DNA of 16,938 nt. It comes from Baffinella frigidus. Lineage: Eukaryota > Cryptophyceae > Cryptomonadales > Baffinellaceae. The stretch is taken from positions 391,819 to 408,756 of the forward strand of contig MU646571.1 in NCBI GenBank assembly GCA_026770585.1, written 5' to 3'. The translations under genes were made by a program, and so were the position numbers. Shown here piece by piece: positions 7,295 to 13,187 of this stretch; within the stretch, counting starts at the first letter, position 1; every line of letters begins with the position of its first letter. The notes under the pieces were generated by a model. It saw nothing but the letters and a program-made list of their open reading frames with translations. It did not search any database and was not told the DNA's origin.

Positions 7295-7363
7295 CTTGGA
7301 GGGGAATCCGCAGACGAACATCACCATCTCCCAGGGCCGCCAATACTTTGTCTTCCGTGCGCC
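7295..7363 (-). pseudogene. SLX1: SLX1-like exon B, copy B3 (complete)
   Basis: After GGATCGGCAG the minus strand encodes GARKTKYWRPWEMVMFVC then GFPSK, 23 whole codons. GAR-T and RPWEMV followed by a GFPS turn is the diagnostic middle segment of the SLX1 GIY-YIG domain. The 3' boundary AAG/GCACTC would be a GC-type donor. No GT is available within about 20 bases, and the same AAGGCAC is kept in B1 and B2. The upstream intron has TTCGCTTTCAGAAAAGTAA then CTCTCTCTCC before CAG, a plausible polypyrimidine tract. It is the only exon B copy with an intact 5' boundary. Confidence 0.8.
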
Positions 7364-7545
7364 CTGCCGATCCGGAGAGAGAGTTACTTTTCTGAAAGCG
7401 AACCCACACGATGGACTACGAACCTTTCATCAAAAGTCAACTTGCCCAGAAATAATTAACCGTAAGGCTCTGCTGTGCAAATTGGTCACATTACACCCTA
7501 AAATCCAGCCCCAACGAAACCCTCGTAGTCGCACCGTTTGGAACG

Positions 7546-7684
7546 CCTAGCTCTGTCTCACTCGGTTGACCGACTATTCTTAAGTTGACGTGCTGGGTGT
7601 GCGGAACAAACCCGTCAACTTTGGAGCGGAAACAGCCCGGGCCCGCCAGAACGGTGGCCCCAAATAGTCTGAGACAGAGCTAGG
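7546..7684 (+). mobile_element. MITE-like element, perfect 15-bp CCTAGCTCTGTCTCA ends
   Basis: Perfect inverted ends (7546-7560 and 7670-7684) bound 139 bp with an inner GTTGAC/GTCAAC pair. Family members or fragments are seen at 3405-3513, 6495-6627 (inverse), about 8443-8464, about 9384-9411 and the core at 15583-15636. Non-coding. Confidence 0.8.
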
Positions 7685-7794
7685 TATCGCTACGAGGAAG
7701 AACACGCCCCAACCGATTCTTGGTGGATATGTGGATACAGGTATGTTCGCGGGTTTATGTTTTTTTGTTCAGACTCGCCGCGTTGACCTCTCGT

Positions 7795-7923
7795 GCGCAG
7801 AAATAACGGTTATTCGAAGGGATGTTGAATAACCCCTAAGCGATAAGACCTAGGACCCTACGGTAGGCAACCCGTAGGGACATAGGGGGGGTCCTACAGA
7901 TAAGGTAACGGTTATTTCTGCGC
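7795..7923. mobile_element. MITE-like element, GCGCAGAAATAACGGTTA ends
   Basis: Terminal inverted repeats of 18 bp with one mismatch bound an interior (7817-7912) that matches the reverse complement of the element at 6738-6897. The outer ends differ from that copy, so either the element captured new ends or one copy is nested in another palindrome. A fragment CAGAAATAATTAACCG lies at about 7447. Confidence 0.7.
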
Positions 7924-8084
7924 CCGCCATCGGCGGGAACTCCTCCTCACTTCCAGACTATTTCAACGTTGACGCTCTGGGTGCGGGGTACACACACGTA
8001 AACTTTTCCAACGCAGAGTCGCGTCCTGGTACAAACACGCCACCTCTGGAACGCTGAGAGCGCTTGACCCACCGCGGTGATGGG

Positions 8085-8192
8085 ATGAGGGATTAGGATG
8101 AGGGTGTAGGGTTTACGGATCAGGGATTAGGGTTGAAGGATTAGGGTTTAGGGGTTAGGGGTTGGGTTCAGGGTTTGGGGTTGAGGGTTTGG
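8085..8192 (+). repeat. Interstitial telomere-like tract
   Basis: Degenerate GGGATTAGGATGAGGGTG, TTTAGGG, GGGGTTAGGGG and GGTTTGG units are present. It ends about 7 bases from the 3' boundary of exon copy A1 on the opposite strand. Confidence 0.8.
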
Positions 8193-8198
8193 TACCGC

Positions 8199-8272
8199 GG
8201 AGATTTCGCCGTTGTGTTGGCGGATGCGACGCGCGGGGTTGACCGTGAAGCCGACGTACGTGTTGTCTTTTT
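8199..8272 (-). pseudogene. SLX1: SLX1-like exon A, copy A1 (5'-truncated)
   Basis: The minus strand reads [20 protein letters not shown] then GEISA, identical in protein to A3 over this stretch, followed by GTACCA in place of the GTGAGC donor. Residues with the GIY part are missing. The upstream side is the expanded CT tract and the downstream side a telomere-like tract. Confidence 0.8.
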
Positions 8273-8300
8273 CTTCACTCAATCGGGGAAGGGTGGGTGT

Positions 8301-8302
8301 GT

Positions 8303-8336
<34 letters not shown>

Positions 8337-8392
8337 GAGCGAGAGCGAGAGAGAGAGAGAGCGAGAGAGAGAGAGAGAGCGAGAGAGAGAGC

Positions 8393-8420
<28 letters not shown>
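8301..8420 (-). repeat. GA/CT microsatellite inside the SLX1-like locus
   Basis: About 120 bp of (GA)n with occasional GC. On the minus strand it is a CT tract that follows TTCGCTTTCAGAAAAGTAA, exactly where the copy upstream of exon B3 has only a short CTCTCTCTC before the CAG acceptor. It may be an expanded polypyrimidine tract of that intron. Confidence 0.85.
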
Positions 8421-8423
<3 letters not shown>

Positions 8424-8473
8424 TTACTTTTCTGAAAGCGAAAATAAACTGAGGCAGAGCTAGATAATCACGC

Positions 8474-8524
8474 ACCGCGGAGATTTCGCCGTTGTGTTGG
8501 CGGATACGGCGCGCGGGGTCCACG
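8474..8524 (-). pseudogene. SLX1: SLX1-like exon A, copy A2 (5'-truncated)
   Basis: The minus strand encodes [15 protein letters not shown] followed by GTGCGTGATT, a usable donor. The 5' half of the exon is replaced by unrelated sequence after TCTGGCGTGGA. Downstream minus-strand sequence (CTAGCTCTGCCTCA, then TTCGCTTTCAGAAAAGTAA) links it to the intron before exon B3. Confidence 0.75.
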
Positions 8525-8602
8525 CCAGATTCTCGGAAGGGGCCGCCAAAAGTCAATTCCCCGGAAGGAATCAGCGGGAACTGTTCACTTTTGGCAGAGT
8601 TG

Positions 8603-8620
8603 AACGCCAAAATTGGCGTT
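8603..8620. other. Short hairpin AACGCCAA/TTGGCGTT
   Basis: A perfect 8-bp stem with a 2-nt spacer, lying between exon copies A2 and A3 in GC-rich sequence of no known function. Confidence 0.6.
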
Positions 8621-8662
8621 CCCAAAGGGAGCTACCCCCTCCAGCAGTCTGGCGTGGCTCAC

Positions 8663-8780
8663 CGCGGAGATTTCGCCGTTGTGTTGGCGGATGCGACGCG
8701 CGGGGTTGACCGTGAAGCCGACGTACGTGTTGTCTTTGTGCTTTGCCGAGAGCGAGCATAGGAGATAGCACGCGAAAAAC
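8663..8780 (-). pseudogene. SLX1: SLX1-like exon A, copy A3 (complete GIY-YIG exon)
   Basis: Flanked by TTTCACATCAG (acceptor) and GTGAGC (donor), the minus strand encodes [20 protein letters not shown] then [19 protein letters not shown]. This has the GIY-equivalent (ACYLL), the YVG motif, and the Arg and His residues of the RRIRQHNG helix that place the nuclease active site. The exon is 118 bp with one base completing an upstream codon. An in-frame ATG lies at about 8819-8821 in the sequence before the acceptor, so an unspliced start is also possible. The protein match to the SLX1 family is strong over the whole exon. Confidence 0.85.
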
Positions 8781-8867
8781 CTGATGTGAAACCGGGTTCG
8801 ATTTATTACCCCACCGCATTCCATTTATCGCGAAATTTCAGGTATTACGGATAGTGTTCTTGTGGAA

Positions 8868-8901
8868 ACGCGGAGAGCGAGCATAGACGATACCACGCGA
8901 A
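8868..8901 (-). pseudogene. SLX1: SLX1-like exon A, copy A4 (start only, split by a MITE)
   Basis: The minus strand reads FAWYRLCSLSA, matching [11 protein letters not shown] of A3, then diverges. Its 5' neighbour continues across the foldback element at 8904-9075: joining the flanks gives GGGTTATTCGCGTGG, which lines up with AGGTTTTTCGCGTGC at the A3 acceptor junction. Confidence 0.7.
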
Positions 8902-8903
8902 TA

Positions 8904-9075
8904 GAGCGCTGTGCAGAGAAGTTGGCCACGCGGAAATAATGGGAAATCGAGAAATTGGAGCCATTTTGTCAACTTTTGAGAAATTTAGTACCATAAATTT
9001 CTCGAAAGTGGACGAAATGGCTCCAATTTTCCCATTTTCCCATTTTTCGGTGGCCAACTTCTCGGCACAGCGCTC
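8904..9075. mobile_element. Foldback element with TA target duplication, inserted in exon copy A4
   Basis: Arms of about 80 bp start GAGCGCTGTGC and carry GAGAAGTTGGCCAC and AATTGGAGCCATTT in both strands. TA flanks both ends (8902-8903, 9076-9077). Removing the element and one TA restores sequence similar to the acceptor/exon start of A3, so the empty site is visible in a paralogous copy. TA duplication is typical of Tc1/mariner-type transposition. Confidence 0.8.
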
Positions 9076-9076
9076 T

Positions 9077-9190
9077 AACCCGACGCGGAACCAGCTTCGA
9101 TTTATTACCCATAAGAACCTGATCCGAAACCAGAAGTAATTTAAATTCACAGCACGCGTAGAACCTGATGCGAAACCAGATGCAATTTAA
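9077..9190 (-). pseudogene. SLX1: Additional SLX1-like intron-end/exon-A-start shards
   Basis: Three successive units share a TGGTTTCGCATCAGGTT-like intron end. One continues TCTACGCGTGCTGTG (at about 9150-9166, peptide FYACC like FFACY), one GTTCTTATGGG (about 9112-9122), and one leads into copy A4. The GGTAATAAATCGAA block is shared with the sequence before A3. They show repeated duplication of the acceptor region. Confidence 0.6.
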
Positions 9191-9238
9191 AAGAAACTTT
9201 GGAGCGGTGCAGAGCCTGGTCTCCTCAAATTTCATCTC

Positions 9239-9366
9239 GGAACATACCAGAATCTGTCCACATAAAAAAGCGTAAGATAGCATCATTGTATGCCTAAAAT
9301 AGCATATACTCCCGTATTTTCGGCGTCTGAAGCCTTAAGATAGCGGGACAGATTCTGTCTTGTTCT
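9239..9366 (+). mobile_element. MITE-like element, family GAACATACCAGAATCTGTCC, copy 3
   Basis: Ends GGAACATACCAGAATCTGTCC and GGGACAGATTCTGTCTTGTTC are inverted copies with about three mismatches. The interior matches copies at 602-728 and 1663-1786. This copy has the best preserved ends. Confidence 0.75.
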
Positions 9367-9416
9367 AAAATTCAATTGGCGAGACCAAATAGACTGAGAG
9401 AGAGAGCTAGTGGATC

Positions 9417-9545
9417 CTAGTTCCAGGAATTGTTTGCAGTGGGAGTGAAGTATCTTGCAAGTTTGACCAACGCGTGGTACATTTGTTTTGTAGCGCTGTA
9501 GGTTCCACTCAAGAGACTGGTCCAGATAAGGCTCCTGCACTCTTC
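9417..9545 (-). pseudogene. Possible Ty1/copia reverse-transcriptase remnant
   Basis: A minus-strand frame reads EECRSLIWTSLLSG, a short unmatched stretch, then TKQMYHALVKLARYFTPT and NNSW before a stop. Copia polymerases have a C-terminal segment of the form YRSLIGSLLYLS, TRPDI, AV--LARY, PT--HW in this order, so the spacing fits with a small deletion around TRPDI. No other Copia motif (integrase, YVDDM) is seen nearby, and the match is short, so this is tentative. Confidence 0.35.
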
Positions 9546-9559
9546 AGTATTTTGACGCG

Positions 9560-10130
9560 AGGGCTGACGCTCAGGCGATCCACCCCGAGCATAGCATGGA
9601 GGATCATTCGCAGGCAGAGTCGGACGGGACGAAACCGCGGCACGTCTGCTGGGTGCGCGGGCGCCTTTTTGCGCTGCTTGCCTGCAGACCAACAGCGCTC
9701 AGCAAGAACAGGGAGTGCGTGGTGGCGAACGCCAGACGCATCTACTGCCAAGTGGGTGTCGAAACGCTGAGCCACGAACCATGTACGGGCCTTCTCACCG
9801 GGTGCATCTGCCGCCTCGCCCGACCCGGCAAGACCCGCTTCCAAAGAAGCGTCCTGCGTGCCTTGCGACGCTGCCACGGCCTTGGACGACGCGCGCGGCA
9901 TGTTCCTCAACCAGCCCGCAATTCGGCCACCACGAAGACACAACACACGGCGTTCTGCCGCTGCTGTTTGCGCGTGGGCAACGCTGCGCACCCTCCACGC
10001 TTCTCCCTTGCACCCGGGTCAGGATATCAGCGTCCAGCTGGCAAGGAAGCGGGCAAGATCGGCGAATTCGGATTTTTTTGAAGGACATGACAGACAAAAT
10101 CCGGATCTTTTTCTTCTTCGAGTCGCTTTA
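9560..10130. other. GC-rich stretch, no recognised gene
   Basis: Overlapping open frames of 100-170 codons occur on both strands and in several frames, as expected where GC-rich sequence has few stops. None shows a domain, a splice pattern or a compositional bias I recognise. The minus-strand frame has a KAR--FVAQRF string that weakly recalls the Copia RT segment KARLVARGF, but the distance to the fragment at 9417-9545 is too short for an intact element. Confidence 0.5.
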
Positions 10131-10138
10131 CATTTCCC

Positions 10139-10244
10139 CGATCCGAAAGCAAAAATGCTTTCTCTGCAGTCCTTTCTACGGAAGGGCGTGTCGTTGGCAT
10201 ATGTTGGGAGGAATTAAAACCTAAAGGACCTAAAGGCCTGGACC
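10139..10244 (+). repeat. Ra repeat, copy 1
   Basis: ATCCGAAAGCAAAAATGCTTT, TTTCTACGGAAGGGCGTGTC, TATGTTGGGAGGAATTAAAA and an ending of CCTAAAGGACCTAAAGG. It is the first of at least five copies, and a shortened one follows at 10249-10290. The end in short CCTAAAGGA-type units resembles 3' ends of some non-LTR retroelements or SINEs, which is an inference. Confidence 0.7.
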
Positions 10245-10431
10245 TACGGAAGGGCGTGTCGTTGGGAGCATTTAAAACCCAAAGGACCTAAAATCTTGCT
10301 CCCTCTTGACATCTGGGGTATCCGTGGATGGAGCTCATATGCTTCAACCATGGGATACCATGAGCCTCATAAAGGCTGACTTGGGTTTGGTGTATGTGCG
10401 AGCGCGCTCCTATTTTGGAAGCAATCAAACA

Positions 10432-10586
10432 CCCCACGAGAACCACCCTGTATCCCCTCTTCACGAGCCTCTGCACTGGAGACCTAAACGCGACCCGAAA
10501 GTAAAAATGCTTTCGCTGCAGATCCCTTCTACGGAACGGCGTGTCGTTGGGCTATGTTGGGAGAAATTAAAACCTGAAGGACCTAA
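10432..10586 (+). repeat. Ra repeat, copy 3 (with 5' extension)
   Basis: This copy adds a 5' block with GAGAACCACCCTGTATCCCC and CCTCTGCACTGGAGA before the CGAAAGTAAAAATGCTTT core, and ends in AATTAAAACCTGAAGGACC. It is adjacent to and very similar to copy 4. Confidence 0.75.
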
Positions 10587-10589
10587 AGA

Positions 10590-10750
10590 ACACCCCAAGA
10601 GAACCATCCTGTATCCCCTCTTCACCAGCCTCTGCACTGGAGAGCTAAACGCGATCCGAAAGCAAAAATGCTTTCCCTGCACATCCCTTCTACGGAACGG
10701 CGTGTCGTTGGGCTATGTTGGGAGAAATTAAAACCTCAAGGACCTAATGG
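10590..10750 (+). repeat. Ra repeat, copy 4 (near-identical tandem neighbour)
   Basis: It has the same block order as copy 3 with about 90 percent or more identity by eye, so the two are a tandem duplication of about 158 bp. It runs directly into an Rb copy. Confidence 0.75.
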
Positions 10751-10818
10751 ATCTGCAGAACCAGTTCCGGTGTCCGCCTATGTTGGGAGCTCGAAGAACC
10801 TAAAAGGACCTAAAGGAC
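10750..10818 (+). repeat. Rb repeat, copy 1
   Basis: CAGAACCAGTTCCGGTGTCC, GCCTATGTTGGGAGCTCGAA, GAACCTAAAAGGACC. Rb shares TATGTTGGGAG and the CCTAAAGGACC ending with Ra but differs in between. Confidence 0.75.
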
Positions 10819-10820
10819 CT

Positions 10821-10846
10821 GCTCGAAACCTGATCATTTACGACCG
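10821..10846 (+). repeat. Stub of the 410-bp duplicated unit
   Basis: CTCGAAACCTGATCATTTAC followed by GACCGTT matches the first bases of the long repeats at 12728 and 13188, then stops. Confidence 0.65.
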
Positions 10847-10913
10847 TTCTTATCTATTATTAATTGATACTGCATTTTTCTTTCTACCCCGCCTGTGCAT
10901 GCACATCTACATG

Positions 10914-11035
10914 TACAGCGGTACCTTGCTCAAAAAAGAAAACGCCCCCCGGTAGGACCCTACAGTAGGCCTATGCCTAGGGCCCTATGGCGGTCCTAGG
11001 GGGGGGGGGTGCTTTCTTATGAGCGAGGTCCCCTG
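10914..11035. mobile_element. CAGGGGTACC foldback family, copy 1 (left end degraded)
   Basis: The right end CTTTCTTATGAGCGAGGT and central CCTACAGTAGGCCTATGCCTAGGGCCC match the family in inverse centre orientation. The left end reads TACAGCGGTACCTTGCTCA with several changes. Confidence 0.7.
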
Positions 11036-11090
11036 AAAGGAAGCATGGCCTTTCTGCAGACGTTGGGAGCTCGAAGAACCTAAAACGACA
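11036..11090 (+). repeat. Rb repeat, copy 2 (internal deletion)
   Basis: GAAAGGAAGCATGGCCTTTC joins directly to GACGTTGGGAGCTCGAAGAA, missing the CCAGTTCCGGTGTCCGCCTA block. Confidence 0.65.
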
Positions 11091-11117
11091 GAACGGACTT
11101 TGAAGGATAAAGGACCT

Positions 11118-11270
11118 AAACCAACCTGTATCCCCTCTTCATGAGCCTCTGCAGTGGAGAGCTCAATGCAGTCCGAAAGCAAAAATGCTTTTCCTGCTCA
11201 TCTTTTCTACGGAAAGGCGTGTCGTCGGGCTATGTTAGGAGAAATCAAAACCTAAAGGACCTAAAAAGGA
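11118..11270 (+). repeat. Ra repeat, copy 5
   Basis: It contains AACCTGTATCCCCTCTTCATG, GTCCGAAAGCAAAAATGCTTT, GGAAAGGCGTGTCGTCGGG and ends in AAAACCTAAAGGACC. It is more diverged than copies 3 and 4. Confidence 0.7.
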
Positions 11271-11287
11271 CTCAAAGGTGCTCTTTG

Positions 11288-11372
11288 TAATCTGAAAGGA
11301 AGCATGGCTTTTCTGCAGAACAAGTTCCGGTGTCCGCCTATGTTGGGAGCTCGAAGAACCTAAAGGACCTGA
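11288..11372 (+). repeat. Rb repeat, copy 3
   Basis: CTGAAAGGAAGCATGGCTTT, CAAGTTCCGGTGTCCGCCTA and GGGAGCTCGAAGAACC are followed by CTAAAGGACCTGAAGG. Confidence 0.75.
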
Positions 11373-11447
11373 AGGTTGCGTCCTCCGGTTCCTGAGCCAA
11401 TCAGGTCCTCCTGCCCTCCCCCACCTTTCGGGGGGGTCGCGGGCTGC

Positions 11448-11568
11448 TACAGGGGTACCTCGCTCATAAGAAACGTCCACCCCCCTAGGACCACCATAGG
11501 GCCCCAGGCATAGGCCTACTGTAGGGTCCTAGGGGGGGGCGGTTTCTTATGAGCGAGGTACCCCTGTA
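11448..11568. mobile_element. CAGGGGTACC foldback family, copy 2 (complete)
   Basis: It is 121 bp including terminal TA: TACAGGGGTACCTCGCTCAT at the left and its complement at the right. Long arms of about 30 bp, C-run/G-run and CCTAGG blocks continue the pairing to the centre, so nearly the whole unit can fold. TA at both ends with CAG/CTG termini fits Tc1/mariner-pogo type ends, an inference. Confidence 0.85.
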
Positions 11569-11569
11569 G

Positions 11570-11760
11570 AGCCCTCGTCCCACCTTCCTCTCTGGCGTGA
11601 AGCGGTCGTGTATGTCGATTTATTAACCCCCCCCCCTCCTCTCGCTCGGTACCTTCTCCGCCTGACTTATTTCCTCATTTTTGGTGCTTCAGCGTGACCT
11701 CGCCTTCAGAACGACCCGAAGGACATGGGGTACATTGTACCACCTTCCTTGGAGCGGCTC
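11570..11760. other. Non-coding, degenerate repeats
   Basis: It contains a run of C near 11628 and a GCGTGACCTCGCCTTCAG block (11692-11709) that recurs at 11935-11952. The following GACCCGAAGGACATGGGGTA recurs in altered form at about 12077. I see no gene. Confidence 0.5.
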
Positions 11761-11761
11761 T

Positions 11762-11865
11762 TTGACCTTTAGGTCCTTTAGGTTCTTCGAGCTCCCAACA
11801 TAGGCGGACACCGGAACTGGTTCTGTAGGAAGGCCATGCTTCCTTTCGGATCACATTCGACCCGG
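11762..11865 (-). repeat. Rb repeat, copy 4 (inverted)
   Basis: CCTTTAGGTCCTTTAGGTTC, CTTCGAGCTCCCAACATAGG, CACCGGAACTGGTTCTG and GCCATGCTTCCTTTCGGATC are the reverse complement of the Rb consensus. Confidence 0.75.
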
Positions 11866-12164
11866 TGAGCCAAAACCCTGGGGATCTGGTGTACCTTGGT
11901 ATCTTTTTTTTTTTTAGATCCTGAAGCTCATCGGCGTGACCTCGCCTTCAGCTGCATGCACAGTCTCTTGAGCAGTGGTGACGAGCCGCTGCACCACGTT
12001 GGAAGGACTGTAGCAAGCTGACAGCAGGCTAGTGGAGAGTTGGCCACTTATGAAATCCACTAGCTTGACACAAAAAGACCCGAAAGAACGGGGTAAATTA
12101 TTCCGTCTTCCGAATTGCCCCGAGAACACCCTTCCCGTACCCGCAGCGAAAATCCGAGAGCACT

Positions 12165-12296
12165 TTCAGGTTTCTGCTGCGATCCTCTGTACAGGGGGGC
12201 TTGATGTGATCCGAAAGGAAGCATGGTCTTTCTACAGAACCAGTTCCGGTGTCCGCCTATGTTGGGAGCTCGAAGAACCTAAAGGACCTAAAGGAG
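12165..12296 (+). repeat. Rb repeat, copy 5 (with 5' extension)
   Basis: GGTTTCTGCTGCGATCCTCT, GTACAGGGGGGCTTGATGTG, ATCCGAAAGGAAGCATGG and the full Rb core and CCTAAAGGA tail. The same extended form is found at 15149-15278, indicating the original unit is at least 130 bp. Confidence 0.75.
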
Positions 12297-12390
12297 CAAA
12301 AACAGTGCGAGGCCCGGTTCAGTGCTCTCAGATTTTAGTGTGGGTCTCTGCAATAGCGCCTAGGGAAAGGTCACGATCTGACATTTCCAG

Positions 12391-12406
12391 AGTAGCCGGG
12401 GCTACT
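12391..12406. other. Short hairpin AGTAGCC/GGCTACT
   Basis: A 7-bp perfect stem with a 2-nt spacer, followed by a T run. A second, looser copy (TTAGCCGAGCTACTTTT) follows at once. No function is assigned. The rest of 12300-12600 shows no gene. Confidence 0.45.
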
Positions 12407-12604
12407 TTTCGACGTTAGCCGAGCTACTTTTTTCCGGCCCGGATTAAGATTAAAGCGGTTATTTGACCCCGAACACCCGTGATCGGAGCAGCAGCGCATG
12501 CCCAGCTCTGGACTCAACCCCCCTGCGTTTGTAAACAGTTGTAAACAGTTACAAGACATTTCGAGCACGTTCCCGCCATCGCACGGCACATGTATGCCTG
12601 GTCG

Positions 12605-12690
12605 ATCCTTTAGGTCCTTTAGGTTTTAATCTCGCCCAACATATGCCAACGACACGCCCTTCCGTAGAAAGGACTGCAGCGATTCGAAGA
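12605..12690 (-). repeat. Ra repeat, inverted copy
   Basis: ATCCTTTAGGTCCTTTAGGT, TCGCCCAACATATGCCAACG, ACACGCCCTTCCGTAGAAAG are the reverse complement of Ra copy 1, including the TATGTTGG variant ATATGTTGGG. Confidence 0.75.
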
Positions 12691-12727
12691 GGACATCTGG
12701 ACGACTCCAGCGATGAGCAGAATCAGA

Positions 12728-13138
12728 TCGAACCCTGATCATTTACGACCATTTAATGAAGTTATTTTTCTCATGTGTAAAAACTTTCTAGATGGGCGGA
12801 CTGAGAACACCGTGAAGACCGAGATGAGGAGTTGCATCCGTCAACGAGAGACGTGCTCTACACCGAGCACAGCCGAGTTTTGGAAATAACTCCTGTGTTT
12901 ACCCTCCCACAGCAAATCCGCCGTGGCAGCGAAAGGTTAAAATAGCTGCGGCACGGTACAAACGTTAGCTCCACCGTTAAGTCGCAGGGGCTAATTTCGA
13001 AACTGCTCTCTGCTGGTGTGAATTGCCTGTGCTTTTCATAAGGTTTTATCGCTCCTCAACACCTCTTTCCCTCCTCAACACGATTATTTTGCCTTCCTCA
13101 GGACGCTCCCGTGCTTGACGACACAGGTCACAAGGTCA
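12728..13138 (+). repeat. ~410-bp duplicated unit, copy 1
   Basis: It shares nearly its whole length with 13188-13607, with common blocks such as CTAGATGGGCGGACTGAGAA, CACCGTGAAGACCGAGATGA, TTTACCCTCCCACAGCAAAT and CTCAACACCTCTTTCCCTCC. Point changes and short indels disrupt any frame common to both copies. The pair starts in TGATCA and ends in GGTCA, so paired LTR-like remnants are conceivable, but only about 50 bp separates them. The function is unknown. Confidence 0.8.
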
Positions 13139-13187
13139 ATGACTGACTGAACAAAATGTATTAATTTCATAATGGCTCTGATGAGCT

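Larger units (their letters stand above)
5969..8780 (-). pseudogene. SLX1: SLX1-like structure-specific endonuclease, multi-copy split exons
   Basis: SLX1 is a GIY-YIG nuclease that, bound to SLX4, cuts branched DNA in recombination and fork repair. Reading the minus strand, three exon types occur in family order: A (GIY/YVG and the Arg/His helix; 118 bp at 8663-8780), B (RPWEMV and GFPSK; 69 bp at 7295-7363) and C (IAALQFEWAW with the catalytic Glu; from 6064). A ends with a GTGAGC donor in phase 0, B begins after CAG in phase 0 and is a whole number of codons, and C begins after CAG in phase 0, so the reading frame is kept. Each type is repeated at least three times locally and most copies are truncated. 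The C-terminal RING/zinc-finger part and the initiating exon are not found. The homology is clear. Whether any spliced product is made is unknown, and decay is more likely than function. Confidence 0.75.

Noticed and set aside
9509-10224. Five overlapping frames of 100-170 codons suggesting a gene
   Set aside because: The GC-rich sequence is open in several frames on both strands. No frame shows a domain, and the KAR--FVAQRF similarity to Copia RT is too weak and wrongly spaced.
10139-10290. Ra repeat as a tRNA-derived gene
   Set aside because: I could not find a convincing A box/B box pair or a cloverleaf, so no tRNA or tRNA-SINE is claimed.
12391-12440. Hairpin followed by T run as a bacterial-type terminator
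   Set aside because: There is no upstream gene and the sequence is eukaryotic in character, so a rho-independent terminator is not expected.
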